64,000 nt of DNA, taken from the NCBI GenBank assembly GCA_003330885.1, contig CP030277.1, positions 1,364,001 to 1,428,000 on the forward strand, in the 5' to 3' direction. The stretch comes from Rhodobiaceae bacterium (lineage in GTDB: Bacteria; Pseudomonadota; Alphaproteobacteria; Parvibaculales; Parvibaculaceae). Made by a program: the position numbers and the translations under genes. The notes beneath the pieces were generated by a model that ran no database searches, was not told the origin of the DNA, and saw only the letters and a program-made list of their open reading frames with translations. Shown here in pieces: positions 50,007 through 60,400 of the stretch (its first letter is position 1; each line of letters begins with the position of its first letter).

Positions 50007-53000
50007 TTAGCTCGCTGGCCGATCTATCAGCTCAACATTGAGGCCGAGAGAACGCATCTCTTTCACAAGAACATTGAAGCTTTCCGGGATACCCGCTTCG
50101 AACGTGTCATCGCCACGAACGATTGCTTCATAGACCTTGGTACGACCGGCAACATCATCCGATTTCACGGTCAACATTTCCTGCAAAGTGTAGGCGGCAC
50201 CATAAGCTTCCAGTGCCCACACCTCCATCTCACCGAAGCGCTGACCACCGAACTGGGCCTTACCACCCAATGGCTGCTGCGTGACGAGACTGTATGGACC
50301 GATCGAGCGTGCATGAATCTTGTCATCGACAAGGTGATGCAGTTTCAGCATGTAGATGTACCCAACCGTCACATCACGGTCGAAAGTCTCTCCTGTCCGG
50401 CCATCATAAAGAGTGACCTGACCGGAATGTCCTAGACCCGCATTTTCAAGCTGGGTCACAACGTCTGGTTCGTGCGCTCCATCAAAGACCGGTGTCGCAA
50501 ACGGCACACCGTTGCGAAGGTTGCCAGCCATCTCGATCAGAGCTGGTTCATCAAGCGATGCATATGTCTCATCGCCTTCATAAACCTTGTCCAAAGTCTC
50601 ACGCAGCGCCGCGGTGCTGTTTTCACGCTGATAGATTTCCAGCGCTTGCGTCACCTTCCGACCAATACCGTGCGAGGCCCAACCCAGATGGGTTTCAAGG
50701 ATCTGCCCGACATTCATTCGGCTCGGCACCCCGAGAGGATTGAGCACGACATCAACCTGTGTTCCATCTTCCAGGTGAGGCATGTCTTCCACCGGTACGA
50801 TGCGAGAAATCACACCCTTATTGCCGTGACGACCAGCCATCTTGTCACCAGGTTGAAGCTTACGCTTCACAGCAACAAAGACTTTGACCATTTTCATGAC
50901 ACCAGGTGGCAACTCATCACCACGCTGAAGCTTGTCGACCTTGTCCTCAAAGCGTGCTTCGAGGCGCGCTTTGGACTCGTCATACTGACGCTTCAGTGCT
51001 TCGATTTCGGACATGGCTTTTTCATTACCAACCGCAATCTGCCACCACTGCCCCTTAGACAAACCATCCAGGTCCGTCTTCGAAACTTTGGCGCCGGCTG
51101 CAAGATCAGCTGGTCCTGATACCACTTCCTTGCCTGTCAGGATTTCCTGAAGACGGCCATAAACGTTCCGCTCAAGGATCGCGAGTTCGTCATCTCGGTC
51201 TTTTGCAAGACGTTCGATTTCGTCTCGCTCAATCGACATGGCGCGTTCATCCTTGTCGACGCCGTGGCGGTTAAACACACGAACCTCAACAACCGTCCCT
51301 GTCACACCAGGGGGCAGACGAAGCGATGTATCACGAACATCAGATGCCTTCTCACCGAAGATGGCGCGCAGAAGTTTTTCTTCCGGCGTCATTGGGCTCT
51401 CACCCTTCGGCGTGATCTTACCGACGAGAATGTCAGATGGACCAACTTCAGCACCGATATAAACGATGCCGGCCTCATCGAGGTTGCGAAGCGCTTCCTC
51501 ACCAACGTTTGGAATGTCCCGCGTAATCTCTTCAGGCCCAAGCTTCGTATCACGCGCCATCACTTCGAACTCTTCGAGGTGAATAGAGGTGAACACATCA
51601 TCCCGTACGATCCGTTCAGAGATCAGGATGGAATCCTCAAAGTTGTAGCCATTCCAAGGCATGAACGCGACGAGCACGTTCCGCCCAAGAGCCAGTTCCC
51701 CGAGATCTGTGGAAGGACCATCTGCAATGATGTCGCCACCATTGATCCGGTCGCCCACCCGCACCAGCGGACGCTGGTTGATGCAGGTGTTTTGGTTCGA
51801 GCGCTGGAACTTGCGCAGATTGTAGATATCAACCCCAGGCTTGCCAGGGTCTGTTTCTTCGGTTGCACGGATAACGATACGTGTCGCATCCACCTGGTCG
51901 ACAACACCGGTCCGGCGGGCCGCAATCGCCGCACCACTGTCGCGTGCCACGATCTCTTCCATACCCGTACCAACGAACGGTGCTTCAGCTTTCACCAAAG
52001 GTACCGCCTGACGCTGCATGTTCGAGCCCATGAGAGCGCGGTTCGCGTCATCGTTTTCAAGGAATGGAATGAGAGCTGCCGCAACAGACACAATCTGTTT
52101 TGGCGACACATCGATCAGGTCAACTTGCTCAGGTGGGACCATCTCGAAGTCACCGTCGATACGGCAGTTCAGAAGGTCATCCTGAAGCTTGCCGTCCGCA
52201 CCGATGGGAACATTCGCTTGAGCAACCCGGTAGCGGGCTTCTTCCATGGCCGACAGGTAAACCGTGTCGTCAGTCACCTTGCCATCAACCACACGTCGGT
52301 ATGGGCTTTCGATAAAACCATACTTATTAACGCGTGCAAAAGTCGCGAGCGAGTTGATCAGACCAATATTTGGTCCTTCAGGAGTCTCAATCGGACAGAT
52401 ACGACCATAGTGAGTTGGATGCACGTCACGGACTTCAAAGCCAGCGCGTTCACGGGTCAGACCACCCGGCCCAAGTGCTGAGAGACGGCGCTTATGCGTA
52501 ATCTCTGAGAGCGGATTTGTTTGGTCCATAAACTGTGACAGCTGCGATGAGCCAAAAAACTCACGAACAGCCGCCGCAACTGGTTTCGCGTTGATCAGGT
52601 CATGCGGCATGACTGTGTCGATGTCGACAGAGCTCATCCGTTCTTTGATCGCGCGCTCCATGCGAAGCAGACCGATGCGGTACTGGTTTTCCATCAGCTC
52701 GCCAACCGAACGCACACGCCGGTTGCCAAGATTATCGATGTCATCAATTTCGCCACGGCCATCACGCAGACCGACGATCGTCCGGATCACTTCGATGATG
52801 TCTTCTTTGCGCAGCACACGAACAGTGTCTTCCGCATCAAGGTTGAGGCGCATGTTCATCTTCACGCGACCAACAGCAGACAGATCATAACGCTCGGGAT
52901 CGAAGAACAGACTGTGGAACAGCGCATCGGCCGTATCAAGGGTCGGCGGTTCACCAGGACGCATCACACGATAGATATCGTAAAGCGCCTGCTCTCTGTC

Positions 53001-54098
53001 TGTGGCCTTGTCGACAGCCAAAGTGTTGCGGATAAAGGCACCCGTGTTCACATGGTCAATATCGAGCGTATTGATTTCGCTCGCACCAGCATCAACGAGA
53101 GTTTCGAGCAGCTCTTCCGTGATTTCCTCACCTGCTTCAGCAAAGATCTCACCTGTTTCAAGGTTGACGAGCTCTTCAGCCATGTATCGGCCGATAACCT
53201 CAGCGTCCTGAACGAGAAGCTCCTTCAGACCTTCTTCAGCAAGCTTGCGAGAAAGCCGCGGAGTCATCTTGCGGCCCGCCTCGACAACCACTACACCGCC
53301 TTTGGCGTTGACCAAGTCATGCTCGGGCTTAAAGCCGCGATAGCGCTCAGGATCAAACGGAAGTTTCCAACCGTCTTTGGTCTTCGTGTATTTCACATGG
53401 CCGTAGAACGTATTGAGAATGTCCTCAGAGTCGAGGCCAAGCGCATAGAGCAACGTCGTAACGGGAAGTTTCCGGCGGCGGTCGATGCGGACATGAACAA
53501 TGTCTTTTGCATCAAACTCAAAGTCGAGCCACGAACCACGGTAAGGAATGACGCGAGCTGCGAACAGAAGCTTACCAGACGAGTGAGTCTTGCCCTTATC
53601 ATGGTCAAAGAACACGCCTGGGCTACGATGCATCTGCGAAACAATCACACGCTCCGTGCCATTGACGACAAACGTACCGTTCGTTGTCATGAAAGGCATG
53701 TCGCCCATATAGACGTCTTGCTCTTTGATATCTTTAACAGACTTGGCGCCTGTGTCTTCATCCACTTCAAACACGATCAACCGCAATGTTACCTTGAGCG
53801 GCGCTGCGAACGTCATGTCGCGCTGCTGACACTCTTCTACGTCATATTTTGGATGCTCGAATTCATAGTCGACAAATTCCAGCATAGCGGTTTCTGAAAA
53901 ATCGCTAATCGGGAAGACCGACCCGAATACAGACTGCAGACCTTGATCAAGACGCGCCCCATCGGACTGCCGATCAACCTGCAAGAACTGGTCATAAGAA
54001 TATTTTTGAACCTCGATCAGGTTTGGCATCTCTGCCACCTGGGGGATACGTCCAAATGATTTACGAACCCGCTTCCGACCAGTAAATGACTGCGTCAT
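50007..54098 (-). CDS. rpoB: RNA polymerase beta subunit
   Basis: 1363 residues. Starts [20 protein letters not shown]. The rifampicin pocket reads [20 protein letters not shown] then [11 protein letters not shown], with the wild-type residues at the usual resistance positions, so a rifampicin-sensitive enzyme is expected. Other landmarks: [60 protein letters not shown] and [20 protein letters not shown]. Next to rpoC as always. Confidence 0.98.
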   Translation of the reverse strand: MTQSFTGRKRVRKSFGRIPQVAEMPNLIEVQKYSYDQFLQVDRQSDGARLDQGLQSVFGSVFPISDFSETAMLEFVDYEFEHPKYDVEECQQRDMTFAAPLKVTLRLIVFEVDEDTGAKSVKDIKEQDVYMGDMPFMTTNGTFVVNGTERVIVSQMHRSPGVFFDHDKGKTHSSGKLLFAARVIPYRGSWLDFEFDAKDIVHVRIDRRRKLPVTTLLYALGLDSEDILNTFYGHVKYTKTKDGWKLPFDPERYRGFKPEHDLVNAKGGVVVVEAGRKMTPRLSRKLAEEGLKELLVQDAEVIGRYMAEELVNLETGEIFAEAGEEITEELLETLVDAGASEINTLDIDHVNTGAFIRNTLAVDKATDREQALYDIYRVMRPGEPPTLDTADALFHSLFFDPERYDLSAVGRVKMNMRLNLDAEDTVRVLRKEDIIEVIRTIVGLRDGRGEIDDIDNLGNRRVRSVGELMENQYRIGLLRMERAIKERMSSVDIDTVMPHDLINAKPVAAAVREFFGSSQLSQFMDQTNPLSEITHKRRLSALGPGGLTRERAGFEVRDVHPTHYGRICPIETPEGPNIGLINSLATFARVNKYGFIESPYRRVVDGKVTDDTVYLSAMEEARYRVAQANVPIGADGKLQDDLLNCRIDGDFEMVPPEQVDLIDVSPKQIVSVAAALIPFLENDDANRALMGSNMQRQAVPLVKAEAPFVGTGMEEIVARDSGAAIAARRTGVVDQVDATRIVIRATEETDPGKPGVDIYNLRKFQRSNQNTCINQRPLVRVGDRINGGDIIADGPSTDLGELALGRNVLVAFMPWNGYNFEDSILISERIVRDDVFTSIHLEEFEVMARDTKLGPEEITRDIPNVGEEALRNLDEAGIVYIGAEVGPSDILVGKITPKGESPMTPEEKLLRAIFGEKASDVRDTSLRLPPGVTGTVVEVRVFNRHGVDKDERAMSIERDEIERLAKDRDDELAILERNVYGRLQEILTGKEVVSGPADLAAGAKVSKTDLDGLSKGQWWQIAVGNEKAMSEIEALKRQYDESKARLEARFEDKVDKLQRGDELPPGVMKMVKVFVAVKRKLQPGDKMAGRHGNKGVISRIVPVEDMPHLEDGTQVDVVLNPLGVPSRMNVGQILETHLGWASHGIGRKVTQALEIYQRENSTAALRETLDKVYEGDETYASLDEPALIEMAGNLRNGVPFATPVFDGAHEPDVVTQLENAGLGHSGQVTLYDGRTGETFDRDVTVGYIYMLKLHHLVDDKIHARSIGPYSLVTQQPLGGKAQFGGQRFGEMEVWALEAYGAAYTLQEMLTVKSDDVAGRTKVYEAIVRGDDTFEAGIPESFNVLVKEMRSLGLNVELIDRPAS

Positions 54099-54174
54099 TT
54101 TTGTTCCTCGAAATCTTCCTCAGACAAAGTGCCGGATCAGTGAGAAACCTCACCACGCCCCTCCGGCGGAGCAA

Positions 54175-54202
54175 TTGGGAGCGACCGTCAGGCCGCTCCC
54201 AA
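54175..54202 (-). other. hairpin between rplL and rpoB (possible attenuator)
   Basis: TTGGGAGCG pairs with CGCTCCCAA around a 10-base loop, seven bases after the rplL stop. In E. coli this gap has an attenuator that lowers rpoBC relative to L7/L12; the position here is the same, but no T-run is seen. Confidence 0.6.
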
Positions 54203-54208
54203 GCAGTA

Positions 54209-54583
54209 CTACTTGAGCTCGACAGATGCGCCAGCATCTTCCAGCTTCTTCTTAAGCTCATCAGCTTCAGCCTTAGGACAGTCAGCTTTGACTTCCTTAG
54301 GTGCACCTTCAACAAGCTCTTTAGCTTCTTTCAAGCCAAGACCTGTGATTGCGCGTACTTCTTTGATGACGTTGATTTTCTTGTCACCAGCCGCAGTCAG
54401 AACAACTGAGAACTCAGTTTTCTCTTCTGCAGGTGCACCAGCATCACCACCAGCAGCGGCAGCAACAGCAACAGGTGCAGCAGCAGAAACGCCCCACTTC
54501 TCTTCGAGAAGTTTGGACAATTCAGCCGCTTCAAGCACGGTCAGGTTCGACAGGTCGTCGGCAATTTTTTCAAGATCAGCCAT
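54209..54583 (-). CDS. rplL: 50S ribosomal protein L7/L12
   Basis: 124 residues. N-terminal dimerisation part ([20 protein letters not shown]), an Ala/Gly-rich hinge ([20 protein letters not shown]) and the factor-binding C-domain ([20 protein letters not shown]). Forms the flexible stalk that recruits translation GTPases. 53 bases after rplJ. Confidence 0.98.
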   Translation of the reverse strand: MADLEKIADDLSNLTVLEAAELSKLLEEKWGVSAAAPVAVAAAAGGDAGAPAEEKTEFSVVLTAAGDKKINVIKEVRAITGLGLKEAKELVEGAPKEVKADCPKAEADELKKKLEDAGASVELK

Positions 54584-54636
54584 TTTTAAAATTTCTCTCT
54601 AATCAATCAGTTCAAACTTGGGGTTCGAGGACCGGC

Positions 54637-55158
54637 CTATGCCGCTTCCTCGCCCTGTGCAGCTTTTGCGCCCATAACGCGAGCCAGCTGACCGGCAGGT
54701 GCTTGCAGCACTCCGGCAATACGTGTTGCAGGCGTAGAAATCATGCCCACCAGCTTTCCGCGCAGCTCATCCAGAGACGGCAGTTCGGCCAAGGCCTTCA
54801 CACCATTCTGATCAAGCAGGGTTTCGCCCATCGCACCGCCAAGGATCACGAATTGCTCGTTCTCTTTAGCGAAGGCTGCAGCAATTCTTGGCGCTGCAAC
54901 CGGGTCTTCCGAATAGGCGATTGCCGTTGGTCCCGCGAAATGATCGGCAATGCCGGCCACCACGGTTCCGTCCAGAGCGAGTTTGGCGAGCCGGTTCTTT
55001 GTAACTTTGACATTGCCGCCCGCTTCCGCCATCCGAGCCCGCAGAACTGTCATCTGCGCGACCGTCAAACCGGAATAGTGAGCAACAACAACCACGCCAG
55101 CGTCCGTAAAGACGCCTTTGAGGTGCGTTACCAGATCCTCTTTTTCGGCTCTTTTCAC
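54637..55158 (-). CDS. rplJ: 50S ribosomal protein L10
   Basis: 173 residues from a GTG at 55158 with GGAGAAGAG upstream. Base of the L7/L12 stalk: [36 protein letters not shown], and the C-terminal helix that binds L12 dimers. In E. coli L10 represses its own leader; a 397-base gap before this gene leaves room for such a leader. Confidence 0.97.
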   Translation of the reverse strand: MKRAEKEDLVTHLKGVFTDAGVVVVAHYSGLTVAQMTVLRARMAEAGGNVKVTKNRLAKLALDGTVVAGIADHFAGPTAIAYSEDPVAAPRIAAAFAKENEQFVILGGAMGETLLDQNGVKALAELPSLDELRGKLVGMISTPATRIAGVLQAPAGQLARVMGAKAAQGEEAA

Positions 55159-55555
55159 TTACTCTTCTCCAAAGCACCCAAATCCCTGGGTGCGTCGGGG
55201 GTGAAACAACAGCTTGCGCCCTCATTCCACCGTTGGCAGATGCCGCTCGTGTGTGTCCCCCGAGGAGGCGCGCCACACGACCAGCGCTCTCTTGCCTGTC
55301 CCGGGTTTGAACCGACCGTGAAACCGGGCCAAAGCCCGCCACCACAAATCTGCTCTCTCCCCCGTCTATTGCAGGCAGGTCAACTGACCCATTAAGCCAA
55401 CCAACAAAAGCATGGCTGACACCCACCGTCTCGGACAGGATGAAGACGTGACACGACGCCTCTCCGTTTCCGGAAAACCGTTTGTCCCGTCTTCGCCCAA
55501 CTCACCAAACTCGTGAGTTGGGAATTCTCTACTAGACGTCCAACCCAATTTGGGA
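55159..55555 (-). promoter_or_regulatory. rplA-rplJ intergenic region, probable L10 leader
   Basis: 397 bases with no supported gene. It contains a 10-base-pair hairpin CCCAACTCAC/GTGAGTTGGG at 55496-55522 soon after rplA, and a GCACCCA/TGGGTGC hairpin at 55174-55193 just before the rplJ ribosome site. By analogy with E. coli this should be the L10-binding leader and may hold the rplJL-rpoBC promoter; I could not identify a convincing promoter by eye. Confidence 0.55.
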
Positions 55556-56254
55556 TCAGGCGTCCTGTACACTCGAAAGGTCGATCTTTACACCCGGCCC
55601 CATTGTGGAACTCAGCGCGACCTTCTTCATGAACGTTCCTTTTGCACCAGTAGGCTTAGCCTTCTGGACTGCGTTGAGCAGTGCACGCACATTGCCTGCA
55701 ATCTGATCTTCGCTGAAACTTGCTTTGCCAACACCAGCATGCACGATGCCCGCCTTCTCAACGCGGAATTCAACCGCGCCGCCCTTGGCAGATTTCACGG
55801 CAGCCGCGACATCCGGCGTCACAGTTCCAACTTTTGGGTTTGGCATCAAACTGCGGGGCCCAAGCACTTTGCCCAGACGTCCCACTAGCGGCATCATGTC
55901 AGGTGTTGCGATGCATCGATCAAAATCGATCTTACCTGATTGAACTTCAGCAGCCAGTTCCTCGTCCCCAACAATGTCAGCACCAGCCGCCCTTGCTTCG
56001 TCAGCCTTATCACCCTTGGCAAACACAGCGACGCGCACTGTGCGGCCCGTGCCATTTGGCAGCTCAACGACACCACGAACCATCTGGTCAGCGTGACGCG
56101 GATCAACACCCAGGTTGATCGCCAGCTCAATGGTCTCGTCGAACTTCGCTTTCGCGCGTTCTTTGACCATCTTCACCGCATCATCCAGCGGATAAAGCGC
56201 CTTTGCATCAACACCGTCGCGGGCAGCTGTTGTTCTTTTTCCTACTTTTGCCAT
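55556..56254 (-). CDS. rplA: 50S ribosomal protein L1
   Basis: 232 residues. Binds the mobile L1 stalk and, in many bacteria, represses its own mRNA. Text: [40 protein letters not shown] and [20 protein letters not shown]. 4 bases after rplK. Confidence 0.98.
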   Translation of the reverse strand: MAKVGKRTTAARDGVDAKALYPLDDAVKMVKERAKAKFDETIELAINLGVDPRHADQMVRGVVELPNGTGRTVRVAVFAKGDKADEARAAGADIVGDEELAAEVQSGKIDFDRCIATPDMMPLVGRLGKVLGPRSLMPNPKVGTVTPDVAAAVKSAKGGAVEFRVEKAGIVHAGVGKASFSEDQIAGNVRALLNAVQKAKPTGAKGTFMKKVALSSTMGPGVKIDLSSVQDA

Positions 56255-56258
56255 CGTC

Positions 56259-56687
56259 TTACCCTGCCACCTCTAGACCCATCGAGCGGGCAGAGCCCAT
56301 GATGATCTTTGTTGCTTGATCAAGATCGTTGGCATTCAGGTCAACCATCTTCTTTTCAGCAATCTCGCGACATTGCGCGACCGTTACCGACCCGGCGACG
56401 TCACGACCAGGAGCCGTGCCGCCCTTTTTCAGCTTAGCGGCCTGCTTCAAATAGTAAGAAGCCGGTGGTGTCTTCGTTTCAAATGTGAACGACTTATCCT
56501 GATAGATTGTAATGATGGTTGGGATAGGCATCCCGTTTTCCATCTGCTGCGTTTTTGCATTAAACGCCTTACAAAATTCCATGATGTTCAATCCGCGCTG
56601 ACCCAATGCAGGGCCAATCGGAGGAGATGGGTTTGCTGCACCCGCTGGTACCTGAAGCTTCAGATAACCATCAATTTTCTTCGCCAT
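56259..56687 (-). CDS. rplK: 50S ribosomal protein L11
   Basis: 142 residues. [20 protein letters not shown] and [20 protein letters not shown] in the N-domain, and [19 protein letters not shown] in the linker. Binds the GTPase-associated centre and is needed for RelA activation. 110 bases after nusG; that gap shows no clear element. Confidence 0.98.
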   Translation of the reverse strand: MAKKIDGYLKLQVPAGAANPSPPIGPALGQRGLNIMEFCKAFNAKTQQMENGMPIPTIITIYQDKSFTFETKTPPASYYLKQAAKLKKGGTAPGRDVAGSVTVAQCREIAEKKMVDLNANDLDQATKIIMGSARSMGLEVAG

Positions 56688-56797
56688 TTATCTTTCCCCT
56701 TCCGATTGGGAGCTCCCGCCCGGAAATTTTAAAGGGTTAGTGGTACGGCAGCGTAGATGCCACCTCCCACACACAAAACGGGACGTGCCCAACAAGC

Positions 56798-57328
56798 CTA
56801 AAGCTTGTCGACCTGCCCGTACTCAAGCTCGACCGGTGTAGCCCGACCGAAAATAGACACAGCGACTTTAAGCCGTGTCCGTTCTTCATCGACTTCTTCG
56901 ACAATACCATTGAACGAGGCAAACGGCCCATCAGCCACCCGCACTTGCTCACCAATTTCGTAAGTGATGCTGGGTTTCGGCCGCTCGACCCCTTCCTGCA
57001 CCTGGTGCAGGATCACATCAACTTCCTTCTGACTGATCGGCTGCGGCTTATTATCCGCGCCCAGAAATCCAGTCACTTTCGGCGTATCTTTGATGAGGTG
57101 ATAGGCCTCATCCGTCAGTGCCATCTTCACAAGCACATAGCCCGGGAAGAATTTTCGCTCAGCATTTACCTTGCGCCCGCGACGCAGCTCGACGACCTCT
57201 TCTGTCGGAACGAGGATTTCCTCAAACACTTCCTCAAGTCCCGCGCTACTCGCACGTTCGCGAATAGACTCAGCGACCTTCTTTTCGAAGTTCGAGTATG
57301 CCTGAACGATATACCACCGCGCCTTCAT
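56798..57328 (-). CDS. nusG: transcription termination/antitermination factor NusG
   Basis: 176 residues from the ATG at 57328 ([20 protein letters not shown]), preceded by AAAGGTG; the frame is open 13 codons upstream. NGN domain with [20 protein letters not shown], and a C-terminal KOW domain ([20 protein letters not shown]) that binds S10 or Rho. 28 bases after secE. Confidence 0.97.
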   Translation of the reverse strand: MKARWYIVQAYSNFEKKVAESIRERASSAGLEEVFEEILVPTEEVVELRRGRKVNAERKFFPGYVLVKMALTDEAYHLIKDTPKVTGFLGADNKPQPISQKEVDVILHQVQEGVERPKPSITYEIGEQVRVADGPFASFNGIVEEVDEERTRLKVAVSIFGRATPVELEYGQVDKL

Positions 57329-57356
57329 GATCGTCGCACCTTTAATCGCCCGCACC

Positions 57357-57554
57357 TTAGCCACCAAGTCCGAGCACGAATGAAACTCCGTAACTCAAAA
57401 CCTGATCTGCAAGAAAGAAGAACACAGCCGCCATCACAACCATGATGAAGACCATGACCGTCGTCACAATCGTTTCGCGCCGCGTTGGCCACGTCACCTT
57501 CGACGTTTCTGACCGAACCTCTTGCACGAACTGAACTGGATTGCTTTTAGCCAT
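57357..57554 (-). CDS. secE: preprotein translocase subunit SecE
   Basis: 65 residues, the short one-helix form. An amphipathic segment [20 protein letters not shown], with the conserved KVTWPTR, precedes a single membrane helix ([20 protein letters not shown]). E. coli SecE has two extra helices. Together with SecY forms the channel. Confidence 0.96.
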   Translation of the reverse strand: MAKSNPVQFVQEVRSETSKVTWPTRRETIVTTVMVFIMVVMAAVFFFLADQVLSYGVSFVLGLGG

Positions 57555-57619
57555 AGTTCCTCTCGCGAGTTTGACCGAAAATTCGGTCCCTCAAGTTAAA
57601 TCCTGCCCACCTTCTTAAG

Positions 57620-57695
57620 TGGCAGGAGTGGAGGGACTCGAACCCCCAACCCCCGGTTTTGGAGACCGGTGCTCTACCAGTTGAGCTACACTCCT
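57620..57695 (-). tRNA. tRNA-Trp (anticodon CCA)
   Basis: 76 bases with encoded CCA. Acceptor AGGAGTG/CACTCCT, discriminator G, anticodon arm CCGGT-CTCCAAA-ACCGG, T-arm with GTTCGAGTC. Lies between tufB and secE, the same arrangement as in many proteobacteria. Confidence 0.96.
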
Positions 57696-57773
57696 AAACC
57701 GAATGCCCCACCGCCAAAATGGCCGCGGGACAAACAACTGAGCGGCCCTGGTAAGAGCCGCCCAGCAAACACC

Positions 57774-58964
57774 TTACTCGATGATTGAGGATACGACGCC
57801 GGATCCGACAGTCCGTCCGCCTTCACGGATAGCGAAGCGAAGCTTCTCTTCCATGGCGATCGGTGCGATCAGCTCAACCTCAATTGCAACATTATCTCCT
57901 GGCATCACCATCTCGGTGCCTGCTGGAAGGCTCACAACACCCGTCACGTCCGTCGTCCGGAAGTAGAACTGTGGACGATAGTTTGTGAAGAATGGTGTGT
58001 GACGACCACCCTCATCCTTCGTCAGGATGTAGGCTTCAGCCGTAAACTTCGTGTGTGGAGTGATCGAACCAGGCGCACAAAGAACCTGACCACGCTCAAC
58101 CTGTTCGCGGTCAACACCACGAAGCAGAGCCCCAATATTGTCACCTGCTTCACCGCTATCAAGCAGCTTGCGGAACATTTCAACACCCGTACAGGTCGTC
58201 TTCTGCGTGTCCTTGATGCCGACGATTTCAATTTCGTCACCAACATTGATCACACCGCGCTCAACACGACCCGTCACAACAGTACCGCGACCTGAGATAG
58301 AGAACACATCCTCAATCGGCATCAGGAATGGCAGGTTAACTGCACGCTCTGGCTGTGGAATGGCTTCATCAACCGCTTCCATCAGCTTCAGGATGCTTTC
58401 TTTACCGATATTGTCATCGCGGCCCTCAAGGGCAGCAAGGGCTGAACCAGCAACGATTGGAATATCGTCCCCTGGGAAGCCATATTCGGAAAGAAGCTCA
58501 CGCACTTCCATTTCAACGAGCTCAAGAAGCTCTTCGTCATCAACCTGGTCAACCTTGTTCAGGTAAACAACCAGCGCTGGAACACCAACCTGACGGGCAA
58601 GAAGAATGTGCTCGCGCGTCTGTGGCATCGGGCCATCAGCTGCGTTCACAACAAGAATGCCACCATCCATCTGAGCCGCACCGGTGATCATGTTCTTCAC
58701 ATAGTCAGCGTGACCTGGGCAGTCCACGTGGGCATAGTGACGGTTTGCCGTCTCATACTCAACGTGAGCAGTAGAGATCGTAATACCGCGGGCCTTCTCT
58801 TCAGGCGCCTTGTCGATATCTGCATAATCAGAAAAGTCTGCCCCACCAGATTCAGCAAGCACTTTCGTAATCGCCGCCGTCAGCGTCGTCTTACCGTGGT
58901 CAACGTGACCAATCGTGCCAATGTTAACGTGTGGCTTATTACGCTCGAATTTCTCTTTGGCCAT
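57774..58964 (-). CDS. tufB: elongation factor Tu (second copy)
   Basis: 396 residues, identical to the protein of the 37490-38680 copy. Only three base differences are visible, at 58734, 58746 and 58770 (38450, 38462 and 38486 in the other copy), all silent. The similarity ends abruptly at the start codon and within a few bases of the stop codon, which points to gene conversion or strong selection on the coding region rather than recent segmental duplication. Preceded by tRNA-Tyr and tRNA-Gly, followed by tRNA-Trp. Confidence 0.98.
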   Translation of the reverse strand: MAKEKFERNKPHVNIGTIGHVDHGKTTLTAAITKVLAESGGADFSDYADIDKAPEEKARGITISTAHVEYETANRHYAHVDCPGHADYVKNMITGAAQMDGGILVVNAADGPMPQTREHILLARQVGVPALVVYLNKVDQVDDEELLELVEMEVRELLSEYGFPGDDIPIVAGSALAALEGRDDNIGKESILKLMEAVDEAIPQPERAVNLPFLMPIEDVFSISGRGTVVTGRVERGVINVGDEIEIVGIKDTQKTTCTGVEMFRKLLDSGEAGDNIGALLRGVDREQVERGQVLCAPGSITPHTKFTAEAYILTKDEGGRHTPFFTNYRPQFYFRTTDVTGVVSLPAGTEMVMPGDNVAIEVELIAPIAMEEKLRFAIREGGRTVGSGVVSSIIE

Positions 58965-59141
58965 GGCCTCTTCTAACCTTCATCTATATGGGGCCCGGCC
59001 CACTTACACGTGGGGGCCGCCCCGGCCTAACTACTGTGAGCAGGTCGATCACGCCGCCTGCTCATTTCTTACTAACCCAGGGCACCCAAGTCCGCTTCTG
59101 CGACCTTGCATGCGCCCCTTGAGCTTTTGTGCCCCAATAGC

Positions 59142-59215
59142 TGGAGCGGGTGAAGGGAATCGAACCCTCGTCATCAGCTTGGAAGGCTACTGCTCTACCA
59201 TTGAGCTACACCCGC
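59142..59215 (-). tRNA. tRNA-Gly (anticodon TCC)
   Basis: 74 bases with encoded CCA. Acceptor GCGGGTG/CACCCGC, discriminator T on the DNA complement (U or A at 73 read as A/T from TCCA end), anticodon loop CTTCCAA, T-arm GTTCGATTC. The top pair of the anticodon stem is a G-A mismatch, as in related glycine tRNAs that I recall. Confidence 0.93.
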
Positions 59216-59260
59216 CTCTTCCGTCGAAATTCGCCTCTAAAGTCTTCGTCTCTAAGTCGA

Positions 59261-59345
59261 TGGTGGAGGGAGTTGGATTTGAACCAACGTAGGCATAGCC
59301 AACGGATTTACAGTCCGTCCCCTTTAACCGCTCGGGCATCCCTCC
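59261..59345 (-). tRNA. tRNA-Tyr (anticodon GTA)
   Basis: 85 bases with encoded CCA and a class II long variable arm. Acceptor GGAGGGA/TCCCTCC, anticodon arm ACGGA-CTGTAAA-TCCGT. First gene of the tRNA-tufB-secE-nusG-rpl-rpo transcript. Confidence 0.95.
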
Positions 59346-59417
59346 AAAACCGAATACAAATTCCTTATTAAACGCAGTGGCTTCGCGGCACAGAGACCCG
59401 ACCGAATATTGATCGGG

Positions 59418-59446
59418 TTTATGTGCGCCCGCCCTTAGCCTGTCAA
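59418..59446 (-). promoter_or_regulatory. promoter of the tRNA-Tyr/tufB/rpo cluster
   Basis: On the minus strand a perfect TTGACA (59441-59446), a 17-base spacer and CATAAA (59418-59423), about 70 bases before tRNA-Tyr. A T-rich run (TTTTTAG, and TTTTTT further up) precedes the -35 and could act as an UP element. The spacing and position suit a strong stable-RNA promoter. Confidence 0.7.
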
Positions 59447-59572
59447 CTAAAAATCATCCGAAAAAACGTGCAAGCCCCCGCAGCGTCACCGCTATTTCAC
59501 TTGAAGCAAGCTGGCGGCACTGTGGAGGCTGTTTATTGCGTAAGCCCGTAGATGCAGAATATAAGGTCGGAT

Positions 59573-60394
59573 ATGACCAAGCGCAAGCAACCACGCCCCC
59601 ATTCGTCCGCCAATTCCCAAGAGAAAACCAAGAAAAACCGCGGAAAACGGCGACCTACGCCGCCGGCCGCAGCCAAAGCCGAGACAGGTGGTGCTTATCT
59701 CTATGGTCTTCATGCGGTGTCTGCGGCCCTTGCCAACGACAAACGCCGGATCTCTCAACTTATCTGCACATCATCTGTCGCAAAGGACCTCGAGGCGGCC
59801 GGACAGACCAGACGAATCAAGCCAGTCCTCGCGGAAACGAGCGAAATTTCTGAAATGTTGCCACCCGGCGCAGTTCATCAGGGTGTAGCGCTCAAAACCA
59901 ATCCACTCCACGAGCCCGATCTTGACCAGGTGATGGAGGGCGCCACCCGCCTCGCCCTCCTTGATCAGGTGACCGACCCACATAATGTCGGCGCCATCCT
60001 TCGCTCCGCTGCTGTCTTCGGGGTTTCGGGACTTGTGATGACCGATCGCAACAGCCCTCCACAATCCGGCGTGCTTGCAAAGTCCGCATCTGGTGCCCTG
60101 GAACACGTCTCCATCTGCCGTGTGAGCAATCTATCCCGGTCCATCGAAACCCTGATAAAACAAGGCTTTACAATTATCGGCTTAGACGGAGATTCAAATC
60201 ATGAGCTGAGCCAAATCGACACCAGCGGGAAGGTCGCGCTGGTGCTCGGTGCGGAGGGCGCTGGTCTCAGGCGCCTGACCCGGGACAAGTGCGATTGGTT
60301 GGCAAAACTCCCCGCGTCCGGCCCCATGCGCAGCCTCAATGTCTCCAACGCGGCAGCTGTCGCCTTCTATGAATTAGCGCGAAACGAGCGCTGA
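59573..60394 (+). CDS. rlmB: 23S rRNA 2'-O-methyltransferase, RlmB/TrmH family
   Basis: 273 residues from the ATG at 59573 with AAGG upstream; an ATG at 59552 is less likely. A basic N-terminal tail (RKQPRPHSSANSQEKTKKNR) leads to the substrate-binding domain (YLYGLHAVSAAL) and the knotted SPOUT domain with DQVTDPHNVGAILRSAAVFG, LVLGAEGAGLRRL and GPMRSLNVSNAAAVAFYEL. The E. coli enzyme methylates G2251 in the peptidyl transferase P loop. Runs divergent from the tRNA-Tyr transcript. Confidence 0.9.
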   Translation: MTKRKQPRPHSSANSQEKTKKNRGKRRPTPPAAAKAETGGAYLYGLHAVSAALANDKRRISQLICTSSVAKDLEAAGQTRRIKPVLAETSEISEMLPPGAVHQGVALKTNPLHEPDLDQVMEGATRLALLDQVTDPHNVGAILRSAAVFGVSGLVMTDRNSPPQSGVLAKSASGALEHVSICRVSNLSRSIETLIKQGFTIIGLDGDSNHELSQIDTSGKVALVLGAEGAGLRRLTRDKCDWLAKLPASGPMRSLNVSNAAAVAFYELARNER

Positions 60395-60400
60395 AAGCCG

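Noticed and set aside
51264-53897. Two long rightward open frames (405 and 431 codons) opposite rpoB
   Set aside because: Both mirror the rpoB coding frame, lack ribosome sites and show no family features.
57720-57765. GCGGC/GCCGC hairpin after tufB
   Set aside because: Only five pairs with no T-run, and tRNA-Trp and secE continue in the same direction, so a terminator is unlikely.
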